Source: Prolixibacteraceae bacterium
GTDB taxonomy: Bacteria; Bacteroidota; Bacteroidia; Bacteroidales; Prolixibacteraceae
Reading direction: 5' to 3'
Assembly (NCBI GenBank): GCA_009773765.1
Contig: WTWZ01000010.1
Coordinates: 1-64,000 of the forward strand
Length of the DNA stretch: 64,000 nucleotides
The notes beneath the pieces are model-generated. The model did not search any database, had not been told where the DNA came from, and saw nothing but the letters and a program-made list of their open reading frames with translations. Within the stretch, counting starts at the first letter, position 1, and each line of letters opens with the position of its first letter. Below are positions 1 to 8,431 of this stretch, piece after piece. The position numbers were made by a program, and so were the translations under genes.

Positions 1-74
1 AAGTTTAATAGACGATATATTCCTGATTTGTTCGACAGGGTAGTTATTGCTTGTTTATCAATTAAAAATTAATC

Positions 75-335
75 TTAGGCGTTAAAGCCGATAGTCATTA
101 TAAAATAAACATAAACCACCCCACCCTCGCGGAACATTACTTCTGTCCGCGCTGTTTTTCCCTTACTGGCATGGCAGGCCAAATCGCCATCTCCATTGTA
201 AGCTTCAACTTCGTTAATGATAAATTTTCCGGTACGCCCGTCATCAAATTTTCGGACAATAATTTTATGAAGCAGTTCCGGGGCAACTTCCAAAACATCG
301 CGCCGGAAAAAAGAACTTTGCAAACGTTCAGGCAT
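75..335 (-). pseudogene. Truncated DNA-3-methyladenine glycosylase (AAG/MPG family), N-terminal part only
   Basis: The 86-residue product carries the N-terminal half of the Pur_DNA_glyco family, which excises alkylated purines in base-excision repair. Visible family signatures are the segment IINEVEAYNGDGDLACHA, which contains the catalytic Glu and the following Tyr/His, then KTARTEVMF and VVYVYFI. In intact members, about 190-200 residues long by family knowledge, YVYF(L/I) continues into a Y-G-M-H-type segment. Here homology ends abruptly at about residue 79 and the frame stops seven codons later. The remaining 74 bp to the window edge show no continuation in any frame. The gene lies 12 bp downstream of the YfhO gene on the same strand, so it is probably the end of that transcript. 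It is likely non-functional through a deletion or insertion junction; an assembly join is the alternative. Confidence 0.7.
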
Positions 336-347
336 GTTGAAAGCAAG

Positions 348-2816
348 TCAGTTTTTTTGTGTTTTTCTTTTTCTGTATTCCGAAAAAACGTATCCGGCAA
401 TTGCGAGCAGCAGTAATAAAGAGCTGGCAAACGAAACTTTGTTTCCGGTGTAATATGAAGCCGGATGGAATTTGAATTCGATAGTATGCTCACCGGCTGG
501 TACAACCAGCGCCCGTAAAATGTAATTTACCCTGAAATGAGGCACCTCGTTTCCGTCGATATAAGCTTTCCATCCGTTTGCATAATATATTTCGGAAAAA
601 ACAGCTAATTGTTCAAACCCGGCTTTTGCCCTGTATTTTAAATAGTTGGGCTGGTATTCGGTCAAAACAATGTTTCCTGATATATCTTTTTGAAATCTTT
701 TCCCCTCTACAAATTGCCCGAACCGTTTATCAATAACAACTTCGTCCGCCGGGTTTATCCCTTTTAATGCCGATATTTCTTCATCGGCGTTGGCAACAGT
801 TTTATAATCATTTACAAACCAGGCATTTCCCATGGCATGTGGATTTGGCAATGGCGCACTGTTCAAGTCGTAAATCAGGTATCGGGTATTCATCATATTA
901 ATGGCAGTTAATGGGGCCAAAATCGAATCGGGTGGAGTACCAGACGGTAACCCTTTGATTAATTCCTGCATTTCGGGCACAAAATGATGCTCTATCATCT
1001 CCTGGTAACGGCGCAGTTTTGCTGCATGGTATCCGCCAACATTTTTATGGTAATAGGAAGCACGGGCATCCTGAAAAGGGTCTCCCTGAAGGGGCAAAAC
1101 CCGATAGTACAAATCTTTATCCTGAAGAATTGCCTTATCAACGGGCATCTCCGGAAACGGGTTTGCCGCTTCGCGTTTCGACACAAAATTGTCGTTGTTC
1201 AGGTAGCGTTTGTTAACTGCCCAAAGGTCAACCAGGATCAAAACTCCCAGGGCGCCGATGAAAAGGTTTGTTTGAATCTTTTTCAGGTTCCAAAGATACA
1301 GTGCCCCTGCAGCCAGCGCTATAAACAAAAATGAGCGAAAAGCATCGGCACGGAGCAGCGATTTGCGGTCTTCGATTACACTGTCAATCAACCAATCCGG
1401 AAATCGCATGGTGTCTGCCGCGTTTGAAAAATTTCCTGCAATGCCGGGCAGTACAGCAAAAATCAGGGAAATGCCGCCCGTAATGATTGCCGCCCATTTG
1501 AATCCGTTTAACCAGACTTTCTTTTCGGTTTTACCCGATAAAATTTCGTTAAGCGCTATAAAACCGAGTAAAGGCATGGCAATTTGTGCAATTACCAAAG
1601 TCATGGATGGAGCCCTGAATTTATTGTACAGCGGCAAATGGTCGAGCAGAAAACTTGTTAATCCCATCACATTTCCGCCCCACGATAAAACAATGGAAAC
1701 AACTGCGGCAAGAAGCAGCCACCATTTATACACTCCTTTAACAACAAACAAACCCATGATAAACAGAAAAACTACAATTGCGCCTATATAAACCGGGCCC
1801 GATGTAAAAGGCTGTTCGCCATGGTACATGCTTATCCCACGGATATTTTGTTTTAAATTCTGTACACCTTTTTCCCGCATCGTTTTGTAACTTTCAGAAT
1901 TTTCCCCGGGATTGGTTAAAGTACTTCCCCCTTTAAAATTCGGTATTAACAGGGTCATCGTTTCGTCGATTCCGTAACTCCATTGAACCACATAATCTTT
2001 ATCGAGGCCAGTGGTTCTATTCACATTATCAGAGGTTAATTCTGATGGGCCGCGGATAGTTTCTTTTGAATATTCATAAGCAGTGTAAAGCCGCGAAAAG
2101 TTCATGCCTAATGCAACAACAACCCCTGCCAGTAAAAACAAAACCGACTTTGTAAAAGGGATTATTGTTTTCTCTTTGATGGCAAAAATCAATTCAACAA
2201 CACCATAAATAGCCAGGATAATTAATCCGTAATAAGTAATTTGAGGGTGTCCGGCAAGTAATTCGAGCGAAAGTCCTAGTGTAAATAAAATTGCCCCGGG
2301 AATATGTTTGCCCCTGAATGTCATTAAAACTCCGGCTATCACAATGGGCAAAAAGCCAATGGCATTGGCTTTTGATGCGTGCCCGGCACCAATGATAATA
2401 ATAAAATAGGAAGATAACCCGAAGGCAATTGCACCTGTAATACTAAGCCACCGGTTAATTTTCAGACTACTGAGAAGAATATAAAACCCGATAAAATAAA
2501 GGATGATGAATGAGGCAATTGAAAACAAATTGCGCAGTAAACCAGCAAGCGGGTCGGCCAGATTCCCAGGGTATAAAACCGAAATCATGTATCCGGGCAT
2601 TCCCCCAAACATGCTGTTGGTCCAAACGGCTTCCTCACCGGTTTTGTTCCGGTAGTCAACCAGTTCCTTCGACATACCTCTGTGATGGTCAAGGTCGTCC
2701 ATCCTTAATTGTTTTCCTTCAAGCAAAGGGAAAAGGTAGGCATAAGCCACTACTACAAAAAATACAATTACCCCAGCATTGATGATGATATTGCGAAGAC
2801 CGGATTTGTTTGCCAT
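348..2816 (-). CDS. YfhO-family integral membrane protein
   Basis: This 822-residue protein has a hydrophobic N-terminal signal anchor, about a dozen predicted membrane segments through the first two thirds, and a large soluble C-terminal part before a last membrane helix near residue 800. The early loop with RMDDLDHHRGM and the WTNSMFGGMPGYM motif are typical of bacterial YfhO proteins. These are GT-C-like membrane proteins linked to glycosylation of lipoteichoic acid or other envelope polymers in Firmicutes. In Bacteroidota they are common beside polysaccharide genes but their substrate is unknown. Length is normal for the Bacteroidota members. It is transcribed away from the polysaccharide locus, divergently from the flippase. 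A TTTG/TAnnTTTG promoter pair is visible upstream. Family assignment is firm; a role in adding sugars to a surface polymer is inference. Confidence 0.85.
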   Translation of the reverse strand: MANKSGLRNIIINAGVIVFFVVVAYAYLFPLLEGKQLRMDDLDHHRGMSKELVDYRNKTGEEAVWTNSMFGGMPGYMISVLYPGNLADPLAGLLRNLFSIASFIILYFIGFYILLSSLKINRWLSITGAIAFGLSSYFIIIIGAGHASKANAIGFLPIVIAGVLMTFRGKHIPGAILFTLGLSLELLAGHPQITYYGLIILAIYGVVELIFAIKEKTIIPFTKSVLFLLAGVVVALGMNFSRLYTAYEYSKETIRGPSELTSDNVNRTTGLDKDYVVQWSYGIDETMTLLIPNFKGGSTLTNPGENSESYKTMREKGVQNLKQNIRGISMYHGEQPFTSGPVYIGAIVVFLFIMGLFVVKGVYKWWLLLAAVVSIVLSWGGNVMGLTSFLLDHLPLYNKFRAPSMTLVIAQIAMPLLGFIALNEILSGKTEKKVWLNGFKWAAIITGGISLIFAVLPGIAGNFSNAADTMRFPDWLIDSVIEDRKSLLRADAFRSFLFIALAAGALYLWNLKKIQTNLFIGALGVLILVDLWAVNKRYLNNDNFVSKREAANPFPEMPVDKAILQDKDLYYRVLPLQGDPFQDARASYYHKNVGGYHAAKLRRYQEMIEHHFVPEMQELIKGLPSGTPPDSILAPLTAINMMNTRYLIYDLNSAPLPNPHAMGNAWFVNDYKTVANADEEISALKGINPADEVVIDKRFGQFVEGKRFQKDISGNIVLTEYQPNYLKYRAKAGFEQLAVFSEIYYANGWKAYIDGNEVPHFRVNYILRALVVPAGEHTIEFKFHPASYYTGNKVSFASSLLLLLAIAGYVFSEYRKRKTQKN

Positions 2817-2861
2817 AATTTATTTTGGTTTACTTTGTAAATTCTTATTAATTAAACTGAA

Positions 2862-2894
2862 CAAAAATAGTGTTTTCAAATGCTTTTTGACAAA
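2862..2894 (-). promoter_or_regulatory. Candidate Bacteroidota-type promoter of the YfhO gene
   Basis: Read on the minus strand, TTTG (2894-2891) is followed after 21 bases by TATTTTTG (2869-2862). This matches the -33 TTTG / -7 TAnnTTTG consensus of the Bacteroidota primary sigma factor. The -7 element ends 45 bp before the ATG at 2816. Confidence 0.5.
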
Positions 2895-2956
2895 AATTAC
2901 TTAAAAACAGCCAAATGCGTTCAATTTAAAAACCGGGTTAACTGAAGGTTGTAAAA

Positions 2957-4393
2957 ATGATTGAAACATCGAATTTAAAAGGAGCAGCAGCCAAAGGGCT
3001 TTTCTGGAGCGCCATGGATCGTTTTGGCGGGCAGGGCATTCAGTTTGTTTTTGGTATTTTGATAACCCGTATTCTGCTCCCTGCCGATTATGGTCTGGTA
3101 GGGATGATCCTTATTTTTTGGGCGGTTGGCCAAGCATTGGTTGACAGCGGTTTTGGATCGGCGCTTATATGGAAGAAAAATCCAACCCCTGCCGATTATT
3201 CAACTGTTTTTTACTTCAATGTTGGTATAAGCCTTATTCTTTATCTTATTTTTTATTTTCTGGCGCCGATAATTGCCGGTTTTTACGATGAGCCTAAACT
3301 TATCGGTTTAATACGCATACTCTGCCTGAATTTCATTTTGTTGTCGTTCGGACTGATTCAGCAGGTGGTTTTGCAAAAGAAAGTCGATTTTAAACTATTG
3401 TCGTTTGTAAATGTGGCAAGCAGCCTGGTGGCCGGAATTGTTGCGCTTTACATGGCGTTGAAAGGTTTTGGCCCGTGGGCAATTGTTGTACAGATACTCG
3501 CAAAAAGCTTTGTTACTTCCCTGTTATTGTGGATATTTAATCGTTGGAAGCCCGTTTTTATTTTCGACTGGCTTTCGCTGAAGGAACTTTTCGGATATGG
3601 ATCAAAACTCACGGCTGCCGGGTTGATTTATACCATTTTTCAGTATTTGTATTTAAATATTATCGGAAAACTTTTTCCGGTTGCATCGCTTGGATTTTAT
3701 ACCCGTGCATCGCAATTGCAGGATTTTCCGGTAAAAACGCTGGGAAGTGTTTTCAACCGTGTGGCGTTTCCGGTTTTTTCGGCTATTCGTGATGATAATG
3801 AACGGCTAAAAAATGCAGTTCGAAAAACACTGAGGACAATGGTTTTTTTCAATTTTCCGATGCTTTTGGGCCTTATTGCTGTTGCCGACCCATTGATTGA
3901 AGTTGTTCTTACCGAAAAATGGCTGCCTGCTTCCAATTATTTTAAACTGCTCTGTTTAGTAGGTTTGTTTTATTCATTCCAGGTAGTTAACGGAGAAATA
4001 TTGAAAACAAAAGGTCGCTTGGACTGGGTGCTGAAACTGGAAATTACTTCCAAGACAGTAATGATAATCAGTATTTTAGTAACCTGGCGCTGGGGGATAA
4101 CAGCAATTATTTTGGGGCAAATGTTTACTGCCTTAATTTCAGTCCTAATCGGGTCTTATTATGTTTGGAAAATCATTGGGTACTCGCTTTGGCAACAGAT
4201 AAAAGATGTGTTTACATATTTTGCCCTTGCGGGTTCTATGTATTTACTTATGATTTTCATTTCCCGTTTTATCGAAAACCCACTTTTTTCGCTGTTGGCG
4301 ATGACTATTTCAGGAGCAGTTTTTTATTTTGCTGCAGCCTGGATTTTAAAACTGGAAGAAATTCAGGAAGCAAAGAAAATTTTAAAAGGATAA
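2957..4393 (+). CDS. Wzx/WzxC-type polysaccharide flippase (MOP superfamily)
   Basis: This 478-residue protein, with roughly 12-14 hydrophobic helices, belongs to the polysaccharide-export branch of the MOP superfamily (WzxC/TuaB-like). Diagnostic stretches are the N-terminal GLFWSAMDRFGGQGIQF, LITRILLPADYGLVGMI and DSGFGSALIWKK, and the middle segment LGFYTRASQLQDFPVK. Family members flip undecaprenyl-linked sugar repeat units across the inner membrane in Wzx/Wzy-type synthesis of O-antigen, capsule or exopolysaccharide. It is the first gene of a plus-strand run with a GT2 glycosyltransferase (21 bp gap) and a methyltransferase. No Wzy-type polymerase is evident in the window. Substrate specificity cannot be told from sequence. 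Confidence 0.9.
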   Translation: MIETSNLKGAAAKGLFWSAMDRFGGQGIQFVFGILITRILLPADYGLVGMILIFWAVGQALVDSGFGSALIWKKNPTPADYSTVFYFNVGISLILYLIFYFLAPIIAGFYDEPKLIGLIRILCLNFILLSFGLIQQVVLQKKVDFKLLSFVNVASSLVAGIVALYMALKGFGPWAIVVQILAKSFVTSLLLWIFNRWKPVFIFDWLSLKELFGYGSKLTAAGLIYTIFQYLYLNIIGKLFPVASLGFYTRASQLQDFPVKTLGSVFNRVAFPVFSAIRDDNERLKNAVRKTLRTMVFFNFPMLLGLIAVADPLIEVVLTEKWLPASNYFKLLCLVGLFYSFQVVNGEILKTKGRLDWVLKLEITSKTVMIISILVTWRWGITAIILGQMFTALISVLIGSYYVWKIIGYSLWQQIKDVFTYFALAGSMYLLMIFISRFIENPLFSLLAMTISGAVFYFAAAWILKLEEIQEAKKILKG

Positions 4394-4414
4394 ATTGTTA
4401 AAGTTTGAAATGTA

Positions 4415-5437
4415 ATGACTGAAAAACAACCACTTGTTTCGATAATCACGCCCACTTATAACCACGAAAAATACATTGGCGAATGTATTGAATCGGTGCA
4501 GGCTCAAACCTTTTCGAACTGGGAAATGATTGTAATCAATGACGGCAGCACCGATAAAACGTATGAAGCTGCACAGAAATCAGCGGGAAACGATTCAAGA
4601 ATCCGGGTTATTAATCAGGAAAACAAGGGAATTTTCAGATTGGCTGAAACGTATAATAAAGCGCTTTCGCTTGCAAACGGAAAGTTTATTGCCATATTGG
4701 AAGGTGACGATTACTGGGAGCCTGAAAAACTAAAGATTCAAACCGAAGTAATGGAGAATGACAATTCGGTTGTAATGGGCTGGGGGAAAGCAGCATCGAG
4801 GGTGGCATTTTTAAAAGAGATTTACCAGGTTCATCCGGTAAGTTCTTCCAAAAACCTGTCGTTTTATTTTAATAATCCTCCCGGAACTATTTTCAATGCC
4901 GTGTTTGATGATTTTTTTCCACCGCTTACTTATATCATCCGAAAAGATGCATTACTGAGAATTGGCGGCTTTAATCAGGTTTTACCTTTCCCGGCAGTTG
5001 ACCTGAATACAGTTCTTGCATTAAGCAAACTCGGCAATTTTCATTTTTCAGATTGTATTCTTGGTACCTGGCGCATTTTCCCCGAGCAAACTACAAAAAC
5101 TTTGGGGATTGATATTTTTGAGGGGGGTAACAAAATTATTTTGAACCATTACCGCTCATTTACGGAAGATGAAAAAAGCAGGATAAATTTTACCGATAAA
5201 GAAATCTGGAAAAGCTATCACAAACGAAAAGTGATTGCTTATTCGCGCTCGGGAAGGTTTAAACTGATTAAACGTGATTTTAAGGGCGCCAGAAAGGACT
5301 ATTTAATTTCATTGAAATACAGAGGTTTGACAGAGCCAGTTTGGAAACTTAGGTCATTAACTGGTCTGATATTCAGTTTTTTGCATCTTGATGTTGAATT
5401 ATTGGCAAAATGGGTTGGAAAAGGGAGTCTAAAATAA
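4415..5437 (+). CDS. Family 2 glycosyltransferase
   Basis: This 340-residue GT-A fold enzyme begins with VSIITPTYNHEKYI and has the nucleotide-sugar binding INDGSTD (Asp43-Gly-Ser) and the metal-binding acidic motif EGDDYW at residues 96-101. The C-terminal third has no predicted membrane anchor and ends in a basic helical region. Such enzymes add one sugar from an NDP-donor to a lipid-linked oligosaccharide at the cytoplasmic face of the inner membrane. Donor and acceptor are unknown. It sits between the flippase and a methyltransferase. The stop codon lies 20 bp before the preferred start of the next gene, so the three are probably co-transcribed. Confidence 0.9.
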   Translation: MTEKQPLVSIITPTYNHEKYIGECIESVQAQTFSNWEMIVINDGSTDKTYEAAQKSAGNDSRIRVINQENKGIFRLAETYNKALSLANGKFIAILEGDDYWEPEKLKIQTEVMENDNSVVMGWGKAASRVAFLKEIYQVHPVSSSKNLSFYFNNPPGTIFNAVFDDFFPPLTYIIRKDALLRIGGFNQVLPFPAVDLNTVLALSKLGNFHFSDCILGTWRIFPEQTTKTLGIDIFEGGNKIILNHYRSFTEDEKSRINFTDKEIWKSYHKRKVIAYSRSGRFKLIKRDFKGARKDYLISLKYRGLTEPVWKLRSLTGLIFSFLHLDVELLAKWVGKGSLK

Positions 5438-5457
5438 AAAACAAAATAACACAGGTA

Positions 5458-6042
5458 ATGAATGATAACGGCTTAACACTGAAAATTGATTTGGGTTGTG
5501 GCCCGAACAAAAAAGAAGGTTTTAAGGGAATGGATATTTTGCCTTTACCCGGCGTTGATTTTGTGGTAAACCTTGAAGAGGGTTTTCCCTTTATTCAGGA
5601 TAATTCGGTGGACGAATTTTACACTTCACATTTTCTGGAGCATATTCAAAACTTTGAGCAGGTTCTGGCTGAAATACATCGCACGCTAAAACCCGGCGGA
5701 ATATGCACTGTGATTGTGCCTCACTTTTCAAACCCGTATTATTATTCCGATTACACACACAAGCGGTTTTTTGGATATTATTCGTTCGATTATTTTTCAA
5801 AACCTGATAAAAAAATAAAACGCACTGTTCCTGTTTACAATGAGAAAATCAGTTTTGAAATCCTGTCAAGGAAACTGATTTTCAGATCATCACGTTTTCG
5901 GGTTATTAATTTATTTAAAAAACATATCATTCAGCGGATATTCAATTTCTCGGTCTATTTTCAGGAGGTATATGAGGGATTGTTTACCAATTTGTTTACC
6001 TGTTACGAAATACATTTTGTATTGAGGAAATTAATAAAATAA
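5458..6042 (+). CDS. Class I SAM-dependent methyltransferase
   Basis: A Rossmann-fold methyltransferase with motif I IDLGCGP at residues 10-16, an acidic strand-2 end (GMDILP), the post-I segment VDEFYTSHFLEHI and the KPGGICTVIVPHFSNPYY stretch typical of methyltransferase types 11/12. I chose the ATG at 5458 (194 residues). The upstream in-frame ATG at 5410 would overlap the glycosyltransferase by 28 bp and add a non-conserved lysine-rich tail. In polysaccharide loci, such enzymes methylate a sugar or modify a precursor; the true acceptor is unknown. The segment YYYSDYTHKRFFG matches a subgroup common in O-antigen clusters. The protein appears complete. Confidence 0.8.
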   Translation: MNDNGLTLKIDLGCGPNKKEGFKGMDILPLPGVDFVVNLEEGFPFIQDNSVDEFYTSHFLEHIQNFEQVLAEIHRTLKPGGICTVIVPHFSNPYYYSDYTHKRFFGYYSFDYFSKPDKKIKRTVPVYNEKISFEILSRKLIFRSSRFRVINLFKKHIIQRIFNFSVYFQEVYEGLFTNLFTCYEIHFVLRKLIK

Positions 6043-6374
6043 GATTTCATCATAATGATTATATCCATTCAGCAAGAGTTTTTAAATGATTTTCAGCCTA
6101 TTATCAATGCTAAAAAACAAATACCTGTTTCGGTTTTTACCAAAAATTACAGAACCAGCATATGGGAGAAATGAAAAACTTTGAGAAGAATTTCAGTGCA
6201 GACCATTTGTTTGTTATTTTCAGGAAAAGTTGGCATTTTCATTGCAATTTATTAAACATGCGATGGTTAATCTAATCATACTCAGGGAATAGGATTTCAT
6301 AAAATTGACTGTAATATCAAACAGGATAACCTAGCCTAGATTAAATGCTAAAATTGTTTGAATAAACTGAAAAG
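6043..6374. other. 332-bp gap with a 39-codon ORF, probable gene remnant
   Basis: No complete gene is visible. An ATG at 6055 opens a 39-codon reading frame that closes at 6174. It begins MIISIQQEFLNDFQPI and ends NYRTSIWEK. The composition looks protein-like but I do not recognise a family. It may be the stub of a sugar-modifying gene lost when the neighbouring inverted pair of genes was acquired. The rest, 6175-6374, shows no coding signal. Confidence 0.3.
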
Positions 6375-7292
6375 TCAGCTCACAATAAACTCTTTAATTA
6401 GATGAAGTCTTTCAGGATGTACAAAAAAGCAGTTGCTATTTCCATTGTCAAACTGTCGAACAATAGTTGTATGTTTTTCCAACCCTTTTTTAGTGGGATA
6501 ATAAAATTCGTAACCGTATGACAAAAATATTTCTTCCAGTTCTTTTTCAATTACATTAAACAATGTTTCGCAAATAATAATCGGTTTCATCTCTTTTAAA
6601 ACATACACTGATTTTTCAAGAATTAAATTTTCGGTTCCTTCTGTGTCAATCTTAATCAGGTCGATGTTGGCTTCGTTGTTTCTTGACACATAATTATCGA
6701 GAGTTGAAGTTTTGACTTTATTTATTTCAAAATTTCTTCCGTGGGTTAAACTGCCAGCATTGCTTTCTCCGGCAAGGTTGTATTTGAGGTATTTGTATTT
6801 TTTATTTCTGATTTCGTAAAACTCAATCTCGCCTTCCCTGTGTGAAAGTGCAATTGATTCGACTTTAATATTTTTGAACTTGTTAATTGAAACGTTTTGG
6901 TTGAAATAATGAAGCGGCCCCTGTGCCGGTTCAAAACCAACCACTTTGATATTCTCGTTTTCCATTGCAGCCAGAAGTGAGTAATAACCTATGTTGGCAC
7001 CAACATCATAAAAGGTACTGACTTTTTTTATCAGTTTTAAAAATATTTGCGTGTATTCAAAATTCTCATAGCCACCCTCCCAGTATATTACCTTTGTGAG
7101 ATAATTGGTTTGATTGGTTCTGATTTTCAATACCTTGCCTACGTGATTTTTAATTCTTAAAATGCCAGATGGTGGTAAATTAATTTTTTTGGGGAGCAAT
7201 GGTAACACAGTTTTGTTTATGTTCCTTAAAATCCAATTAATCTGGCTATTGTAGATAGTTCTGTAAAATAATTGATTCATAATTGTTTGCAA
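6375..7292 (-). CDS. FkbM-family methyltransferase
   Basis: This 305-residue protein has a basic N-terminal region followed by a FkbM domain: the SAM-binding FYDVGANIGYYSLLA (DVGANIG at 96-102), VVGFEPAQGPLHYF with the acidic ribose-binding residue, STLDNYV, and the LIKIDTEGTE motif around residues 213-221. FkbM enzymes O-methylate small molecules and sugars, and are frequent in capsule and O-antigen loci. The gene is antiparallel to the flippase run and shares strand with the next glycosyltransferase (77 bp apart). Both are noticeably richer in Lys, Asn and Ile than neighbours, which suggests separate acquisition. The methylated sugar is unknown. Confidence 0.88.
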   Translation of the reverse strand: MQTIMNQLFYRTIYNSQINWILRNINKTVLPLLPKKINLPPSGILRIKNHVGKVLKIRTNQTNYLTKVIYWEGGYENFEYTQIFLKLIKKVSTFYDVGANIGYYSLLAAMENENIKVVGFEPAQGPLHYFNQNVSINKFKNIKVESIALSHREGEIEFYEIRNKKYKYLKYNLAGESNAGSLTHGRNFEINKVKTSTLDNYVSRNNEANIDLIKIDTEGTENLILEKSVYVLKEMKPIIICETLFNVIEKELEEIFLSYGYEFYYPTKKGLEKHTTIVRQFDNGNSNCFFVHPERLHLIKEFIVS

Positions 7293-7369
7293 TTTATAAA
7301 TTTGATAATTGTTTTTTGTTCAATGGAAAAAACCTGCAAATATCGGTTTTCATTTAATAACTATTTGAA

Positions 7370-8374
7370 TCATTCATTAATGTATAAACGAATTAATTCG
7401 AGCAATAAATTCTTTCGGGTTTCAACCAAAAACTGTTTTTTAATCTTCCTGTTATTATGAAAGTCAATTACCGGTATTTGAATTAAATCAGTAATTGCAT
7501 TAATATCATTTCTATTTACAATTCGCCCGTTCTCTCCAACCACCTCAGGCATTCCCCCAACATTTGCAACAATAGGAATACATCCAAAATACATTGCCTC
7601 CGCAACTGAAACCCCAAACGATTCAGATCGGGAAAACTGGCAATAGATTTTTGCTTTTTTGTAAAAGGTTTCAAGATCGTCATGGTTCACCCGACCAACA
7701 AATTCTATATTACCGGGCCGGTTATTTATAATCTGATCAGGCAGATTTTCAGACATTCCAATTACCATGAATTTGAATTCAGGCAAAAGCCGGGCAACTT
7801 CAATAAAAGTATCAATTCCCTTTAAATAAAAGGCTCTTTCCGAGTCAATCAACCCAACGGTGATTACCAGGTTTTCCTTTTCAGGCTGAATGTTTTTATT
7901 TTCTGAAATATTTACACAGTTATAAATGAGTTGGGTGTTTGATTTTTTAGCAATCCACCGCACTTTTCTCTCCACATTTTTAGAAACTGCTAAATTTAAT
8001 GAGCTGTTTTTCATGGAGTAAACAGCACAAAATCCACGAAACTTTGAGGTAAAAACACCATAATTCAACCTTGGCATTTTTACCACATCGTACCCCCCAA
8101 TCACAACAAACGACTTTTTTCCCAATATTTTTGCAAACAAAACCGGTAAAAAAGAATGATAATCGGCAAACCAGATAAAAACAATATCGAATTTCCAAAT
8201 ATTAAGAACGAGGTAAAGCAGTTGTTTTAAAAATTGAAACGCTGTTTTGGAAAGCCCTTTAACCGGTTTAAACTGGTATTTTGTTACTTCATGTTCCGAT
8301 GTCAGAATTTCATAGTCGGTTTTAACAAACGTTGAGTAATTGGTATATATAAACAGTATATTCTTTTTCATCAC
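7370..8374 (-). CDS. Family 4 (GT-B) glycosyltransferase
   Basis: The 334 residues form a GT-B fold. The N-terminal domain starts MMKKNILFIYTNYSTF. The C-terminal nucleotide-binding domain contains a linker-type VGLIDSERAFYLKGIDTFI, the FVGRVNHDDLETFYKKAK segment, and the E-x7-E motif in SESFGVSVAEAMYFG followed by GGMPEVVGENG. This is the layout of retaining GT4 enzymes, which transfer sugars from NDP donors. It lies head-to-head with the WbpI-like gene, with a 57-bp divergent intergenic region, and tandem with the FkbM gene downstream. It probably adds a sugar to the surface polysaccharide repeat. The ORF is intact; the donor cannot be assigned. Confidence 0.88.
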   Translation of the reverse strand: MMKKNILFIYTNYSTFVKTDYEILTSEHEVTKYQFKPVKGLSKTAFQFLKQLLYLVLNIWKFDIVFIWFADYHSFLPVLFAKILGKKSFVVIGGYDVVKMPRLNYGVFTSKFRGFCAVYSMKNSSLNLAVSKNVERKVRWIAKKSNTQLIYNCVNISENKNIQPEKENLVITVGLIDSERAFYLKGIDTFIEVARLLPEFKFMVIGMSENLPDQIINNRPGNIEFVGRVNHDDLETFYKKAKIYCQFSRSESFGVSVAEAMYFGCIPIVANVGGMPEVVGENGRIVNRNDINAITDLIQIPVIDFHNNRKIKKQFLVETRKNLLLELIRLYINE

Positions 8375-8396
8375 CGGTTTTCCCGTTCAAAAATAG

Positions 8397-8404
8397 TATT
8401 TTTG
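8397..8404 (+). promoter_or_regulatory. Candidate -7 promoter element of the wbpI-like gene
   Basis: TATTTTTG matches TAnnTTTG and ends 27 bp before the ATG at 8432. No convincing -33 TTTG lies at the expected distance, so the call rests on the -7 element and its position in a short divergent region. Confidence 0.35.
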
Positions 8405-8431
8405 AAGTTGTGCAAAATTAATAAATTAAAT

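Noticed and set aside
1363-1791. 142-codon plus-strand frame inside the YfhO gene
   Set aside because: Antisense shadow of a well-supported membrane protein gene.
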